A stretch of 64,000 bases of DNA from Paenibacillus sp. NEAU-GSW1 (GTDB lineage Bacteria; Bacillota; Bacilli; Paenibacillales; Paenibacillaceae), in contig NZ_WOVL01000027.1 in NCBI RefSeq assembly GCF_009737085.1, positions 1 through 64,000 on the forward strand, in the 5' to 3' direction. The notes beneath the pieces are model-generated. The model saw only the letters and a program-made list of their open reading frames with translations, made no database searches and was not told where the DNA came from. Both the position numbers and the translations under genes were made by a program. This document shows, one piece after another, positions 33,800 through 42,992 of this stretch (position 1 is its first letter; every line of letters begins with the position of its first letter).

Positions 33800-36115
33800 T
33801 TATTTCATTAAATAATAATTATTCATAATTGGCGTATCTACTTTATCCTGCAGCGTTGCTAGTCTAACCAGGACGATACTGATTTGCGCCTTCGTAACCG
33901 GCGCGGTCGGATTAAATTTACCGTTATCCGCTGTAAGCAGACCCAGCTTCAAGGCGATGGTCGCTGCGCCCTTGTTCTTGATTTGGGCAGCATCCTTCAG
34001 TTTGGTCACATCGGTATCGCCAGCCATAAATTCAGACAGCTTATCATACTTCAGCAGTTTCGTCAGCCATACAGCCAAATCTTCGCGAGTTAAAGCCTGT
34101 TCAGGATGCAGCTTTTGCGTAGGAGCTGCTTTAAGGAAGCCCCTTTGTACCAAATACTCTACCGCTGCGGCATATTTGCTGTCGACCGGAATATCGGCAA
34201 ACAACTGTTTTTGCGGAGCAATGTAGTTGTTTCCTCCTGTAAAACCAGCCTGCAGCATATTGATCCAGTCTCCGTTAGAAACGGTTTTGTCCGGATGAAT
34301 AAGTCCGTCGGATTCCGGTTTAATAATGCCGTAATCAAACATGGTCTGAAGCGATTTGAACGCCCAATGCTTTTTCGCGTCTGCCGGCAATTCACTCTTC
34401 TGTTCTGTCGCGCCAGGGAAGAAATATTGCTGCTCGAGCTTGCCGGTAACCGCGTTAACGATGACACCCCAGTCGCTTTCATCGTTCACCTTTGGCATAT
34501 ACACGAGCTTCACTTGCTGCTCCTGCAATTGGCCTTCAACGTAATTGCCTCCGACCGTCGTATATTGCAGCTCGGCACTAATGGCATCGCGGTAAAGCTT
34601 AAGCGCTTCTTCCTCCGTAATCTTTGCTTTTAAGGAATCCAGCTTGCTAAGCTTATCCTCCGGTGTTGTCATGGCATAATACTGCTTCAGATTGCCTTGA
34701 CCATCCAGATTGATCTGAACGAACGAGGACTGGATCGGCTTGCCGTTATAGAACTGCTGGAAGCTGTATATAAAGGACGTATCCGGATTATAGGATACCG
34801 TTCCCGGGCGGTCAATCAGCTTCAAGCTGCCAGCTGCATTCGGATACAGCTTTGTAACGAGATCCTGAGCTTTCGCTTTTGCTTCCGCCTCTGTAATGGC
34901 AGTCTTCGCCGATGCTTGTGCTTCCTCGGTGGAGGATTCTCCTGATGTATAGGAAAAAGAATAGTACTGGATGAGTTGTCCCGTTACAGCATCTACTTCT
35001 GCATGGACTTGTTCTCCGCCAAACGGATCTCCCGACCAGATCGACCATGTCTTATGACCTTCACGGTCACTGCCGTTCGACGCTTGCGGGTTTTCCTTAA
35101 ATGCTTCCGTACCGGTAGCCGCAGTTACAATCGCAATGGCTTCCTCCTTTGTCAGTTCTCCTCCTGTATGAGGCTTGAACACAGCTGCCGATGAGGAAAT
35201 GGAGGAGTAACCGATGCTCGGAAGAGAATCTGCAGCCTGACCTTGTTCATCGAGGAATTTGCCTGATTTTGCGTCAATTAAGCCGATTCCGCTAGTCGCA
35301 ATATAACCCAGACGGTAGTCCGAGGCCTTCGTCGGGTTAAAGTAATAATCGGCGCTTGGAATATAAGCCAGTTGCAGCTTTAGCTCTTTCTTCATTTTTT
35401 CTGCTGCCTGTGCTGCAGTCAAAGCCGTATCTGGAGAAGGATAATCTTTAGGAGTGCTAAAACCGCGATATTCCGTTATTTTTCCATTCCCGTCAATGAC
35501 AATCTGAATTTGGCCGTTCGCTGCCTGAATACCATTCACTTGGACCTGATACGAGAAAGCATATTGTACCGGACCAAATAAGGCTTGCGGATAATCGCTC
35601 TTGATTGCTTTGAGCTGAAGCTCGTCTGTCGTCTTGATGGATGGCGAAGCAACCTGGATGAATTTCTTGGCAATTTCCTCGGCTTCTTCCCTTGAGACTT
35701 TTCCCGGATAATACGATTGTTCATTAGGAAGCGGATTATAGTATGTAATGATATCCCCGGTAATCGCATCAATAGAAGATTCAAAGCCGTATGATCCGTT
35801 CTCTACAGTCAAGTCCCACCTAATGGTCCAAATCATTTCATTGCTTGGCGGATATTGATTCGGGTTGCCAAGATCAACACTTACTGCTTCAGCATCCTTT
35901 AGTTCCGGAAACAGCTTTCTGAATCGCTCAACAGCCTCATCTTTCGAAATTTTTGCCTGACTCTCGTCAAGTGCGCCAGACACGGTTGATACAGATGCAG
36001 CACTTGTTGATGTTACGGAATCTGCCGCATAAGCAAGCCCGCCAAATACAGGCACCTGGAGCAAGCTGAGCGACAAAACCGTTGCAAGCAGTTTGCCATT
36101 CATAGATCTCTTCAT
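33800..36115 (-). CDS. Secreted PepSY/YcdB-repeat protein with C-terminal SLH domains
   Basis: Surface protein of 771 residues. The signal peptide (about residues 1-31) ends in GLAYAADS. Residues about 50-575 contain several YcdB/PepSY-type repeats, recognisable by openings such as ISKDEAVERF, VSREEAEEIA, LTKEEAIAIV, ITEAEAKAKA and ITEEEALKLY and by endings in DAITGDII or DAVTGQLI. PepSY domains are thought to restrain extracellular peptidases. From about 585 onward are SLH modules (HWAFKSLQTMFDYGII, FADIPVDSKYAAAVEYLVQRG), which attach the protein to pyruvylated cell-wall polymer. It is a single-gene unit. Confidence 0.9.
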   Translation of the reverse strand: MKRSMNGKLLATVLSLSLLQVPVFGGLAYAADSVTSTSAASVSTVSGALDESQAKISKDEAVERFRKLFPELKDAEAVSVDLGNPNQYPPSNEMIWTIRWDLTVENGSYGFESSIDAITGDIITYYNPLPNEQSYYPGKVSREEAEEIAKKFIQVASPSIKTTDELQLKAIKSDYPQALFGPVQYAFSYQVQVNGIQAANGQIQIVIDGNGKITEYRGFSTPKDYPSPDTALTAAQAAEKMKKELKLQLAYIPSADYYFNPTKASDYRLGYIATSGIGLIDAKSGKFLDEQGQAADSLPSIGYSSISSSAAVFKPHTGGELTKEEAIAIVTAATGTEAFKENPQASNGSDREGHKTWSIWSGDPFGGEQVHAEVDAVTGQLIQYYSFSYTSGESSTEEAQASAKTAITEAEAKAKAQDLVTKLYPNAAGSLKLIDRPGTVSYNPDTSFIYSFQQFYNGKPIQSSFVQINLDGQGNLKQYYAMTTPEDKLSKLDSLKAKITEEEALKLYRDAISAELQYTTVGGNYVEGQLQEQQVKLVYMPKVNDESDWGVIVNAVTGKLEQQYFFPGATEQKSELPADAKKHWAFKSLQTMFDYGIIKPESDGLIHPDKTVSNGDWINMLQAGFTGGNNYIAPQKQLFADIPVDSKYAAAVEYLVQRGFLKAAPTQKLHPEQALTREDLAVWLTKLLKYDKLSEFMAGDTDVTKLKDAAQIKNKGAATIALKLGLLTADNGKFNPTAPVTKAQISIVLVRLATLQDKVDTPIMNNYYLMK

Positions 36116-36251
36116 CCCTTTTCCTCGCCTTCACTAAAATAGAAATCAATCCCAAAAAAATACACCTTAGTATAGACGATGAATAAGGGGTTATGGTTTC
36201 GGATTTTTTACAAATAATTGATGTTACTTTTGTCAAGCTGGTGCCAAGAAG

Positions 36252-36290
36252 CCTAAAAGCTGTATCAAGCGATTGATCATTTGATACAGC
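36252..36290 (-). terminator. Terminator of the ger operon
   Basis: gctgtatcaa (36259-36268) and ttgatacagc (36281-36290) form a 10-bp stem. On the minus strand TTTT follows. It lies 19 bases after the gerC-type stop. Confidence 0.75.
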
Positions 36291-36309
36291 CCTATCGCCT
36301 TATCCCCCC

Positions 36310-37503
36310 TTACATCGAAGGATTCTTCGTCCCATAATCTTCAATCTTTGTTTCCACTTCTACACGAATTGTAGCTTGGCTGAATTCGCTATTCCAATCT
36401 GACTTTAGCCTGCCCCAGACAGCGGGATGCTGAACTCTCAGTCTTTCTCCCAAGCCCGCACCATCTATCTTAAGTGTATTCTGCAGCTTGTCCAGAAGCT
36501 GTTCAACGCCTTCCTTCACAGCTTCCGAGAAGAGCTTCTCCGCTTCCTGTCGATCTAACCCGCCCTGGGGATGAGCAGCGTCTTTCCAATCTTCTATCCA
36601 GTGCCCACGCGATTGAATGCGAACTTCAAAGACGACACGTTTGTCTGAAGACAGAGAGGACTTGATTTTGCTCCTCATTGAATTTATTTCGTAAGTCATA
36701 GCCTTCCCGCTTCGAGGATCATAAACCTTAAGCACGCCCCCTTTGCCTAGACCGTTCAACCAAATAAGCGATCCCACCTCGTCCTCGTTCAGAAAGCCCT
36801 TCAATGTTCGGGTTGTTCCATCGAATACGCCAGCGCCGGACACCTTCATTTCTCCCTTAGCCGCAATCACATTTTGCAGCAGGAAGTTCTCTCCTGCTTG
36901 AAGATGTCCGTTCAATGTGACCAATGTTTGCGCTGGAAGAATCTTAATGGTTCGGAATTGATTATCGGCAATACCCGCCAGATGGGTCGAGGGTATGTCA
37001 CCAGAAGCATCGCTCTTTATCACATCTGATGCTTTCCCTTTACTCACGAACACCATAGTGCTCATCCTTATATCGTTATCCCTCAAATAGAAGTCGACGA
37101 GCTGATCCACTCCGACGCTCTCCGCAAGCTTACTGCCTATAACGATTACTTTCAAATGGTGTCCAATGATGGGCTTGTCTAATTTAAGGGCGGCTTCACG
37201 AATAATCTCTATAACAGAGTCGCCTGAGATGACTATGTTCCGATATGGCTTTTTTCTCCCTGAACCCAGACTATTCGCGCCTGGTGAAGTAGCCGATTCC
37301 ATCGAAACAATCTGAATCGTTGAGGTTATCACATCCTTCTTCTGATAATCCCCGCCTTTGCGATTCATCGCTTCCTCGGTCTTATCGCTCCACTCCTTAT
37401 CCAATGCCATCCCGATGTACAAACTCTGCGACTCAATCTCTTTGCTACTCCAGCAACCAGACAACAGAATGACCAGAAAAAACGGAAGAGCTATCTTAAG
37501 CAT
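36310..37503 (-). CDS. Ger(x)C-family spore germination lipoprotein
   Basis: Lipoprotein of 397 residues. The lipobox LLSGC lies at the end of a short signal peptide when translation begins at ATG 37503, with AGAGTGG five bases upstream; ATG 37521 is a possible alternative. The mature part follows the GerC plan: WSSKEIESQSLYIGMALD, the LDKPIIGHHLKVIVIG segment and a C-terminal domain ending in a V-E-V-E-T strand. It is the C subunit of a nutrient germinant receptor in the spore inner membrane. Its start overlaps the gerB-type stop by 8 bases. Confidence 0.92.
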   Translation of the reverse strand: MLKIALPFFLVILLSGCWSSKEIESQSLYIGMALDKEWSDKTEEAMNRKGGDYQKKDVITSTIQIVSMESATSPGANSLGSGRKKPYRNIVISGDSVIEIIREAALKLDKPIIGHHLKVIVIGSKLAESVGVDQLVDFYLRDNDIRMSTMVFVSKGKASDVIKSDASGDIPSTHLAGIADNQFRTIKILPAQTLVTLNGHLQAGENFLLQNVIAAKGEMKVSGAGVFDGTTRTLKGFLNEDEVGSLIWLNGLGKGGVLKVYDPRSGKAMTYEINSMRSKIKSSLSSDKRVVFEVRIQSRGHWIEDWKDAAHPQGGLDRQEAEKLFSEAVKEGVEQLLDKLQNTLKIDGAGLGERLRVQHPAVWGRLKSDWNSEFSQATIRVEVETKIEDYGTKNPSM

Positions 37504-38605
37504 TAGAGCCACTCTTGGCATGCATTTTCTCTTTCGTTATGGAAACAAGCAGCAGTATCCACGGCAGTCCGCCAAAAAGCCAAATCGCTGTATTTCCGAT
37601 GAAATCACCGCACTGGGATAATTCTTCAATATTTCGCGGCAAACGAATCAAGACATATAAAAACGGAAGAAGCATAAATAAGCTTCTTTTTAGGCTTATT
37701 CCAAATAAACAGGCAAGCCCTAGAGAAGCTCCAAAATAGCTTACGGTGAATGAAGTGAATATTTGCATGATCCAAGTTACTAACAGCAATGACTCGAAGC
37801 GCTCAAAAACGAGTCCTGGAATTTCAAAGCTCCGGATCACATCCATTAAAGGCCACGTCCTCGAGATCGTTCCATCTACAGTAAGTGCGCCAATCGTGAG
37901 AAAAACGATAGCCACATAAATGATCATCGGGATCATAATGCCTGCAATTACCGCTTTAACTGATTTGGAGGAATTCGACATGAAAGCCGTTACGAACAAA
38001 ATGGCTTCCGCACCTGAAAATGCGAGGCTTGTCGACTTCAATCCATGAAAAATCGAAGAAACGCCACTTCCTCCTATCGGCAAAACATGATTCCATTCGA
38101 AAATTCGAATGCTCAAAAACAACAGTATCAGCAATATAAGGACTGTTGGAGGTAATAATAGTTCACTAATTCGAGCGATCGATTCGATTCCTCCAACCAT
38201 CAAATAGAGGCCTACCCATATAAAAATGCTAATAACAACCCAGGAAGGCGTTCCCTCAAGAAGAAAGTACCCTGAGACTTTTGCCATGGTACTGACTTGA
38301 AACGAAGCGCTACTTAAAAAATAAAATATGATCAGCAATGAATAGACGAATCCGCCTGCTCTCCCGAGAACATGGGGAATAAATTCATAGATGGTGCGGT
38401 CGGGGTATCTTCGGCTTAACAAAGCCATTCCAGTCCCGGCAGCGATGGTGAGCAGACCGCCTCCGACAACAGCCAACCAAGCATCGGGAGTATGCGTGGA
38501 CGCAGCTGCCACTCTCGGCAATGACAAAATTCCGGATCCTAATATCATATTGGAAACAATGATGACTGCCAGTGGCGTATCGATACGTTCTGTTAAAACA
38601 TTCAA
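37496..38605 (-). CDS. GerB-family spore germination permease subunit
   Basis: Integral membrane protein of 369 residues with about ten helices, of the amino-acid-permease-like GerAB family. The helix-1 break NMILGSGILSLPR matches the substrate-binding loop of the fold. It is the ligand-binding subunit of a germinant receptor; which nutrient it recognises cannot be read. Nineteen bases after the gerA-type gene. Confidence 0.92.
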   Translation of the reverse strand: MNVLTERIDTPLAVIIVSNMILGSGILSLPRVAAASTHTPDAWLAVVGGGLLTIAAGTGMALLSRRYPDRTIYEFIPHVLGRAGGFVYSLLIIFYFLSSASFQVSTMAKVSGYFLLEGTPSWVVISIFIWVGLYLMVGGIESIARISELLLPPTVLILLILLFLSIRIFEWNHVLPIGGSGVSSIFHGLKSTSLAFSGAEAILFVTAFMSNSSKSVKAVIAGIMIPMIIYVAIVFLTIGALTVDGTISRTWPLMDVIRSFEIPGLVFERFESLLLVTWIMQIFTSFTVSYFGASLGLACLFGISLKRSLFMLLPFLYVLIRLPRNIEELSQCGDFIGNTAIWLFGGLPWILLLVSITKEKMHAKSGSNA

Positions 38606-38624
38606 GACTTATTCCTCCTCGTAT

Positions 38625-40085
38625 TCATTTCTTGCGAATTACATCAAGTGATTTCAACATCTCTGGCCGACGCTTCATGTAGCCAATAGGAAGCCTGAAC
38701 AATAAGTCTTTCCAATCGGAGATTCGGTAAGGAATTGCTGGGCTTAAATACGGGACCCCAAAGCTCTTCAATCGGACGAGATGACTGGCGATAAGCAGAA
38801 GAAACATGAGCACACCATAAAGGCCGAACAGTGCAGCGGACATCATAGCGAAAAACCGCAAGAACCGGAAAGTAATGCCGGCGCTATATGCAGGAATCGT
38901 AAATGATGTTACGGCAGTTCCTGCCACTACAATAACGAGAATCGGGCTCACAATCCCTGCTTGAACCGACGCTTCTCCGATGATAAGTCCTCCGACGATG
39001 CCCATGGCTGGACCGATTGGCTTTGGCAGGCGAAGTCCCGCCTCTCGCAGAATTTCAATTGCAACTTCCATTACAATCGCCTCGATGTAGGCAGGGAACG
39101 GTACGCCATTCCGAGTGTGCATGATTGAAATTACAAGTTTGGTCGGAATAAGACCCGGATGAAAGGATATGAAAGAAATATAGATGGAAGGGAGAAGCAG
39201 CGCCACTCCGACAGCTATAAATCGAAGAAGCCGTATAAATGAGACCGGAAGCCAGCGGTCATAATAATCCTCTGGTGACTGTAGCAGCATGCTAAATGTC
39301 GTCGGCACAATGAGCACGAAGGGTGTTCCGTCAAGAAGAATCGCCACACGTCCTTCAAGTAGGGCAGCTATTACTTTGTCGGGTCTCTCTGTGTTCTGCA
39401 CTTGTTGAAAAGGACTTAACGGGTCGTCTTCTATAAGTTGTTCGATGTACCCGCTCTCCGGCAAATGATCCAGATCGATCTTGGAGATTCTCCTTTCAAC
39501 CTCCTGTACTAAATTCGGCTCAACGATATCCGAGAAATACGCAATGGCGACTAATTTGCGTGATCGAATGCCTATTGTTCGCTTGGTGATAACCAGTGTA
39601 TCGGTTTCTCCGCTGCGACGCAGCAGAGCTGTGTTGTCAGCCAGCACTTCGTTAAAGCCAATCCGCGGGCCCCGTACCAATCCTTCTGTTTCGGGTTCTT
39701 GAAGGTCTCTTTTCCCCCCCAGCACCGTATCGATCAGTATAGGCTCACACAAGCCCTCTACGAGCAGCATTGTATACCCAAATAAGACTTTAGCAAGCCA
39801 CTGTTCCTTGGCAGCGTCTTGTAAGAGTCTTCCAATGCTAAGGATTCGATTTTGTATAAAGTCCGTAGTTACAGGAAGCTCGTACTCGCCTTTCATGAGC
39901 TCGCGAATAAGGTTGCGGTCAATGAACTCCTTGTCGGATAAGCCATCTACAAACACCAATGCGGCGCGGAGGGGGGTTACTCCCAGTAGGAATTGCCTGC
40001 ATTGAAGATCCGAATGGATTTCTAATCCTTTCCTAACTTTCTCCATGTCTAGATCATAATTGCCTGTGAATATTGGTGCGTTCAT
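38625..40085 (-). CDS. GerA-family spore germination subunit
   Basis: Protein of 486 residues. A soluble N-terminal domain (about 1-280) carries the GerA signatures KRDLQEPETEGLVRGPRIGF and GRVAILLDGTPFVLIVP, then four to six helices, with the conserved IGEASVQAGIVSPILVIVVA. GerA subunits assemble into a pentameric nutrient-gated ion channel. The ATG at 40085 is favoured over 40094, since AAGGAG would be only two bases from the latter. That ribosome site overlaps the stop of a small upstream gene. Confidence 0.93.
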   Translation of the reverse strand: MNAPIFTGNYDLDMEKVRKGLEIHSDLQCRQFLLGVTPLRAALVFVDGLSDKEFIDRNLIRELMKGEYELPVTTDFIQNRILSIGRLLQDAAKEQWLAKVLFGYTMLLVEGLCEPILIDTVLGGKRDLQEPETEGLVRGPRIGFNEVLADNTALLRRSGETDTLVITKRTIGIRSRKLVAIAYFSDIVEPNLVQEVERRISKIDLDHLPESGYIEQLIEDDPLSPFQQVQNTERPDKVIAALLEGRVAILLDGTPFVLIVPTTFSMLLQSPEDYYDRWLPVSFIRLLRFIAVGVALLLPSIYISFISFHPGLIPTKLVISIMHTRNGVPFPAYIEAIVMEVAIEILREAGLRLPKPIGPAMGIVGGLIIGEASVQAGIVSPILVIVVAGTAVTSFTIPAYSAGITFRFLRFFAMMSAALFGLYGVLMFLLLIASHLVRLKSFGVPYLSPAIPYRISDWKDLLFRLPIGYMKRRPEMLKSLDVIRKK

Positions 40086-40103
40086 TTCGACCATTTCTCC
40101 TTA

Positions 40104-40253
40104 TCACGTTGGTTTATCCTTATTCAAGTATCTATTGCGGAGACGAACGCATAGCGCATCCAGAAATATTGGAACTCCAATCATTATGGAGGTTTGAATG
40201 TAGAACTCCCATTGGCTTAATAAATGAATTAAAGAAATCCAGATAAATGACAA
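40104..40253 (-). CDS. 49-residue hydrophobic protein opening the ger operon
   Basis: Small protein starting at TTG 40253 behind AAGGGAG (9 bases), ending in TGA whose surroundings form the ribosome site of the gerA-type gene. It has one or two hydrophobic stretches (SFIWISLIHLLSQWEFYI, then IMIGVPIFLDALCV) and a basic end RLRNRYLNKDKPT. Tight spacing, a good ribosome site and coding-like composition support a real gene. It resembles in position the small fourth subunit found with some germinant receptors (D-type proteins), but the family cannot be confirmed. Confidence 0.6.
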   Translation of the reverse strand: MSFIWISLIHLLSQWEFYIQTSIMIGVPIFLDALCVRLRNRYLNKDKPT

Positions 40254-40455
40254 TTCCACACACTCCCTTCAATACATAATTTAGTCACTTGAATATTTTG
40301 TCTTTAAGCATCTATTTTATTCACTTGAATCAAAGACAGATTTAAACTCCGATTGCAACAATCGTAACCATCGTTATCCTCTCTATGCATTTGCTCAGGC
40401 ATTCGCTAGGAAACATTTAAAGTCGTGGCAGGCTTAAAAGTTAGTTTTAGAGATG

Positions 40456-40481
40456 AAAAAAAGACCCGCTTTCAGCGGGTC
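40456..40481 (-). terminator. Orphan minus-strand terminator
   Basis: gacccgct (40463-40470) and agcgggtc (40474-40481) form a perfect 8-bp GC-rich stem with a 3-nt loop, followed on the minus strand by seven T. No annotated gene ends here; the only candidate is the short frame at 40545-40673. The remaining 40254-40455 holds the likely ger promoter region and no gene. Confidence 0.85.
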
Positions 40482-40544
40482 AGCATGTACATAAACCTAC
40501 GTTTTTATATGGACATGGGTTTATATTAGTTATGAATGTTGAGG

Positions 40545-40673
40545 CTAGCAACCGATATTCGCATATATTCGGACGCGAACGCGGGAGATCGACTGCTTTA
40601 ACTGCAATTCCTTCTCTATGTTAGCAGTACCTGGTTTAAATACAACTGTATGAATTCGCGACGTTAAGTTCAA
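40545..40673 (-). CDS. Possible 42-residue protein or gene remnant
   Basis: A frame open for 51 codons, with coding-like composition (HTVVFKPGTANIEKELQLKQ, then RVRVRIYANIGC) and a stop 64 bases before the orphan terminator. The best start is TTG 40673, but no ribosome site is seen. It may be the tail of a lost gene that has kept its terminator. Confidence 0.3.
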   Translation of the reverse strand: MNLTSRIHTVVFKPGTANIEKELQLKQSISRVRVRIYANIGC

Positions 40674-40686
40674 TATACAATCAGGA

Positions 40687-40724
40687 TTGACAAGCGCCCA
40701 TCATGTAACTATTATAGTTACATG
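40687..40724 (+). promoter_or_regulatory. Promoter with a palindromic operator over the -10
   Basis: -35 TTGACA (40687-40692), a 17-base spacer and -10 TATTAT (40710-40715). A perfect inverted repeat of two 10-bp arms, catgtaacta (40702-40711) and tagttacatg (40715-40724), covers the -10, so a repressor bound here would block transcription. Azoreductase genes in Bacillus are controlled this way by HxlR- or MarR-type thiol/quinone sensors such as YodB. Confidence 0.75.
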
Positions 40725-40776
40725 TAAACGATATTGTTATAGGTAACAAACTACTTTATAAAGAATGGTACTAATA

Positions 40777-40944
40777 ATGGCAAAAGTATTATCTATCACA
40801 GCGCACCCACATGATGAAAGTCAGTCCTACGGCACTGCCGTTGGCAACACATTCATTGAATCCTACAAGGCACCGTTATTGGTGAGCGAGCCGGCAAAAA
40901 TTGATTTAGAAAGGAGTCGTCATGACTGCTGCTAAAGAGCTTAT
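40777..40944 (+). pseudogene. Azoreductase (AzoR) remnant
   Basis: The frame opens [20 protein letters not shown], continuing [10 protein letters not shown], as FMN-dependent NADH azoreductases do, then jumps to [17 protein letters not shown] and stops at 55 residues, against about 210 for the family. Internal deletion has removed nearly the whole gene. The promoter and operator upstream are intact and now feed the DsbA-family gene that begins at 40922 inside this frame. Confidence 0.7.
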
Positions 40945-41596
40945 CTATGCGTGGGACGCCTATTGTGGATGGTGTTACGGGTTTTCAAAAACCATTCGCA
41001 GTCTGCATGAAAATCATCCCGAATTGCCACTTACCGTTTTGAGTGGCGGCCTATTTATTGGTGATCGAAGTCATTCTATAGGGTCATTCTCTCATATTCC
41101 AGAGGCAAATAAGCGGATTAGTCAACTTACAGGCGTCGAGTTTGGCTCAGCTTACCAGGAACTCCTAAGCGAAGGCAGTTTCGTTATGAATTCTAAGTCC
41201 CCAGCAATCGGATTTAATGCTTTGCGTTCCCTGGCGCCTGATCGTGCAATATATCTTGCCTCCGCCATGCAACATGCATTCTACTACGAGGGTATGAGCC
41301 TCAGTGATCCAGGAACTTATTATAAAATTGCCCTAGCTAACAATATCGATCCAAACGCAGTCCTGAAACTCTTGGATGACCCGGCGTCAATTACCGCAGC
41401 CCGCGCAGACTTCGTCAAAGTAAAGCATCTCGGGGTAAATAGCTATCCTACCCTACTACTCCGTAACGGGAATGAATTAATCTCACTTGGTGGAACTATG
41501 GGCATCGAGGAGCTTGAAGAGCGTCTGTCTTGCACGAATTTAATACAAAATATAGCAGGGGAACATTGTTCACTGGATAATAAGAACGGCTGTTGA
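40922..41596 (+). CDS. DsbA-family thioredoxin-fold oxidoreductase
   Basis: Cytoplasmic protein of 224 residues. The active site CGWC is in [12 protein letters not shown] (C15 and C18), and the cis-proline loop is [11 protein letters not shown] helical insertion lies between, as in DsbA/FrnE-like proteins. There is no signal peptide, so it probably handles intracellular disulfides or quinone and electrophile stress. AAAGGAG precedes the ATG. It has its own terminator and shares the palindrome-controlled promoter. Confidence 0.85.
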   Translation: MTAAKELIYAWDAYCGWCYGFSKTIRSLHENHPELPLTVLSGGLFIGDRSHSIGSFSHIPEANKRISQLTGVEFGSAYQELLSEGSFVMNSKSPAIGFNALRSLAPDRAIYLASAMQHAFYYEGMSLSDPGTYYKIALANNIDPNAVLKLLDDPASITAARADFVKVKHLGVNSYPTLLLRNGNELISLGGTMGIEELEERLSCTNLIQNIAGEHCSLDNKNGC

Positions 41597-41612
41597 AGTC
41601 GGTGAGAAGAAT

Positions 41613-41650
41613 AGCTCTGATTCTGCATTCGTGCGCGGTCAGAGCTTTTT
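41613..41650 (+). terminator. Terminator of the DsbA-family gene
   Basis: agctctga (41613-41620) and tcagagct (41639-41646) form an 8-bp stem followed by TTTTT. It lies 16 bases after the stop codon. Confidence 0.82.
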
Positions 41651-41686
41651 GAATTTCATTGAAAACTCATCAGCGTAAACTGCCCG

Positions 41687-41957
41687 TTAGAATTCCTGTA
41701 AAACGAATAATTTGGTGTTTGAACAAAAACGAGCGCCTCTGTACGATGGGGTAACGCACGAGGTCAATTGCCTTAGCAAGCCCATATGCTTCGCCGACTG
41801 CGAAGCGACGGCTTCATAGAACCAGCTCGAGCTTCCCACATCGGCATAATTCTTCTCGTATTCGAATACGGCAAAGTTTCCTTCAGCATTCAAATCCGCT
41901 GCGAAGCTACCGTCAGTAGCTTTGTATTCGTTAACGACCAGATCGCGGCTTACCGTC
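41687..41957 (-). pseudogene. Fragment of an SLH-domain surface protein
   Basis: The minus-strand frame reads TDGSFAADLNAEGNFAVFEY and then YADVGSSSWFYEAVASQSAKHMG, the typical passage from a surface-protein domain into the first SLH module. It is cut by an in-frame TAG upstream (41958-41960), and after AKHMG the reading is no longer SLH-like. No start, ribosome site or full domain remains. Confidence 0.65.
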
Positions 41958-42041
41958 TACCAATCCGACGCGTAGCCGAGTACTTGTGTCGGATTCTACG
42001 CATGTGAAAGCAAATGCGAATATGCACAAGTACACGGCTCT

Positions 42042-42992
42042 CTAATTCATTTTACTTACGATTTCCTGCTTTTTATCATTAACGATAAGCTGAAATACAT
42101 CCGGACGGCTGTAATGCCCGACAACGTCGAAATCGAATCTACTTCGTATCACCTCGTCAAGATCCAGAGTCGCGAACATAATACCTTCTTTATCATAGAG
42201 TGGGTTCACGATGTACTCCCCAAGCGGATCGACAATGGCGCTTCCGCCCCGGTTGAGCACATAATCATCATCTTGAATATCATCGTAGTAAGCTAAGTCG
42301 GCTGGATAGGTCTCTTTTGTGGAAAATTGATTGCAAGAAAGTACATAACAGCGACCCTCGCACGCAATATGACGAATGGTTGCCTGCCACGTATCGCGAG
42401 CATCCGCCGTTGGAGCAATATAGATATCGATACCTTGTGCGTACATAGCCGTACGGGCCAATGGCATATAATTTTCCCAACAAATAAGGCCACCGATTCT
42501 GCCAAATGGGGTATCGATAACAGTTAGAGTACTTCCGTCCCCTTGCCCCCAAAGAAGGCGCTCAGAACCAGTTGGAACCAGCTTGCGGTGCTTGCCCAAG
42601 AGGGTCCCATCAGGTCCGATATAAATAATGGAGTTATACAAAGTGCCTGTACTGAATTCCTGATCCCGTTCAACTATGCCGATGATTAAATAGACGTTTA
42701 GCTCTTTGGCCAGCCCGCCCAGAAAATCGGTTTCGGCTCCTGGAACCTTGATCGAATTTTCCCAATAGCGCTGCCAATCCTTTCTTCCATCAGGGGTACG
42801 GCTACCGACACGAACGCCGAAGCTAAGTCCTCGCGGATATCCGGGAAGAAACACCTCAGGGAAGACGATCAATTGCGCTCCTTGTCCTGCTGCTTCTCTT
42901 GTCATGCTTTCGATCTTATCCAAGGCTGATTGTTTTTCAAATAATGTAGACGCAGACTGTACAACAGCCACCCGAACATTACGATTATTCAT
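42042..42992 (-). CDS. Nitrilase
   Basis: Carbon-nitrogen hydrolase of 316 residues. The Glu-Lys-Cys triad is visible as FPEVFLPGYPRG (E45), GKHRKLVPT and GGLICWENYMPLAR. CWENYMP is the signature of true nitrilases, which convert nitriles to carboxylic acids and ammonia. A GAGAGGGGGAG site precedes the ATG, which overlaps the stop of the upstream gene by four bases (ATGA). The physiological nitrile is unknown; a plant-derived compound is plausible for a soil bacterium. Confidence 0.93.
   Translation of the reverse strand: MNNRNVRVAVVQSASTLFEKQSALDKIESMTREAAGQGAQLIVFPEVFLPGYPRGLSFGVRVGSRTPDGRKDWQRYWENSIKVPGAETDFLGGLAKELNVYLIIGIVERDQEFSTGTLYNSIIYIGPDGTLLGKHRKLVPTGSERLLWGQGDGSTLTVIDTPFGRIGGLICWENYMPLARTAMYAQGIDIYIAPTADARDTWQATIRHIACEGRCYVLSCNQFSTKETYPADLAYYDDIQDDDYVLNRGGSAIVDPLGEYIVNPLYDKEGIMFATLDLDEVIRSRFDFDVVGHYSRPDVFQLIVNDKKQEIVSKMN

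Noticed and set aside
41687-42007. Possible intact small gene
   Set aside because: The reading is an SLH-protein fragment with an in-frame stop and no start signal, so it is listed as a pseudogene.
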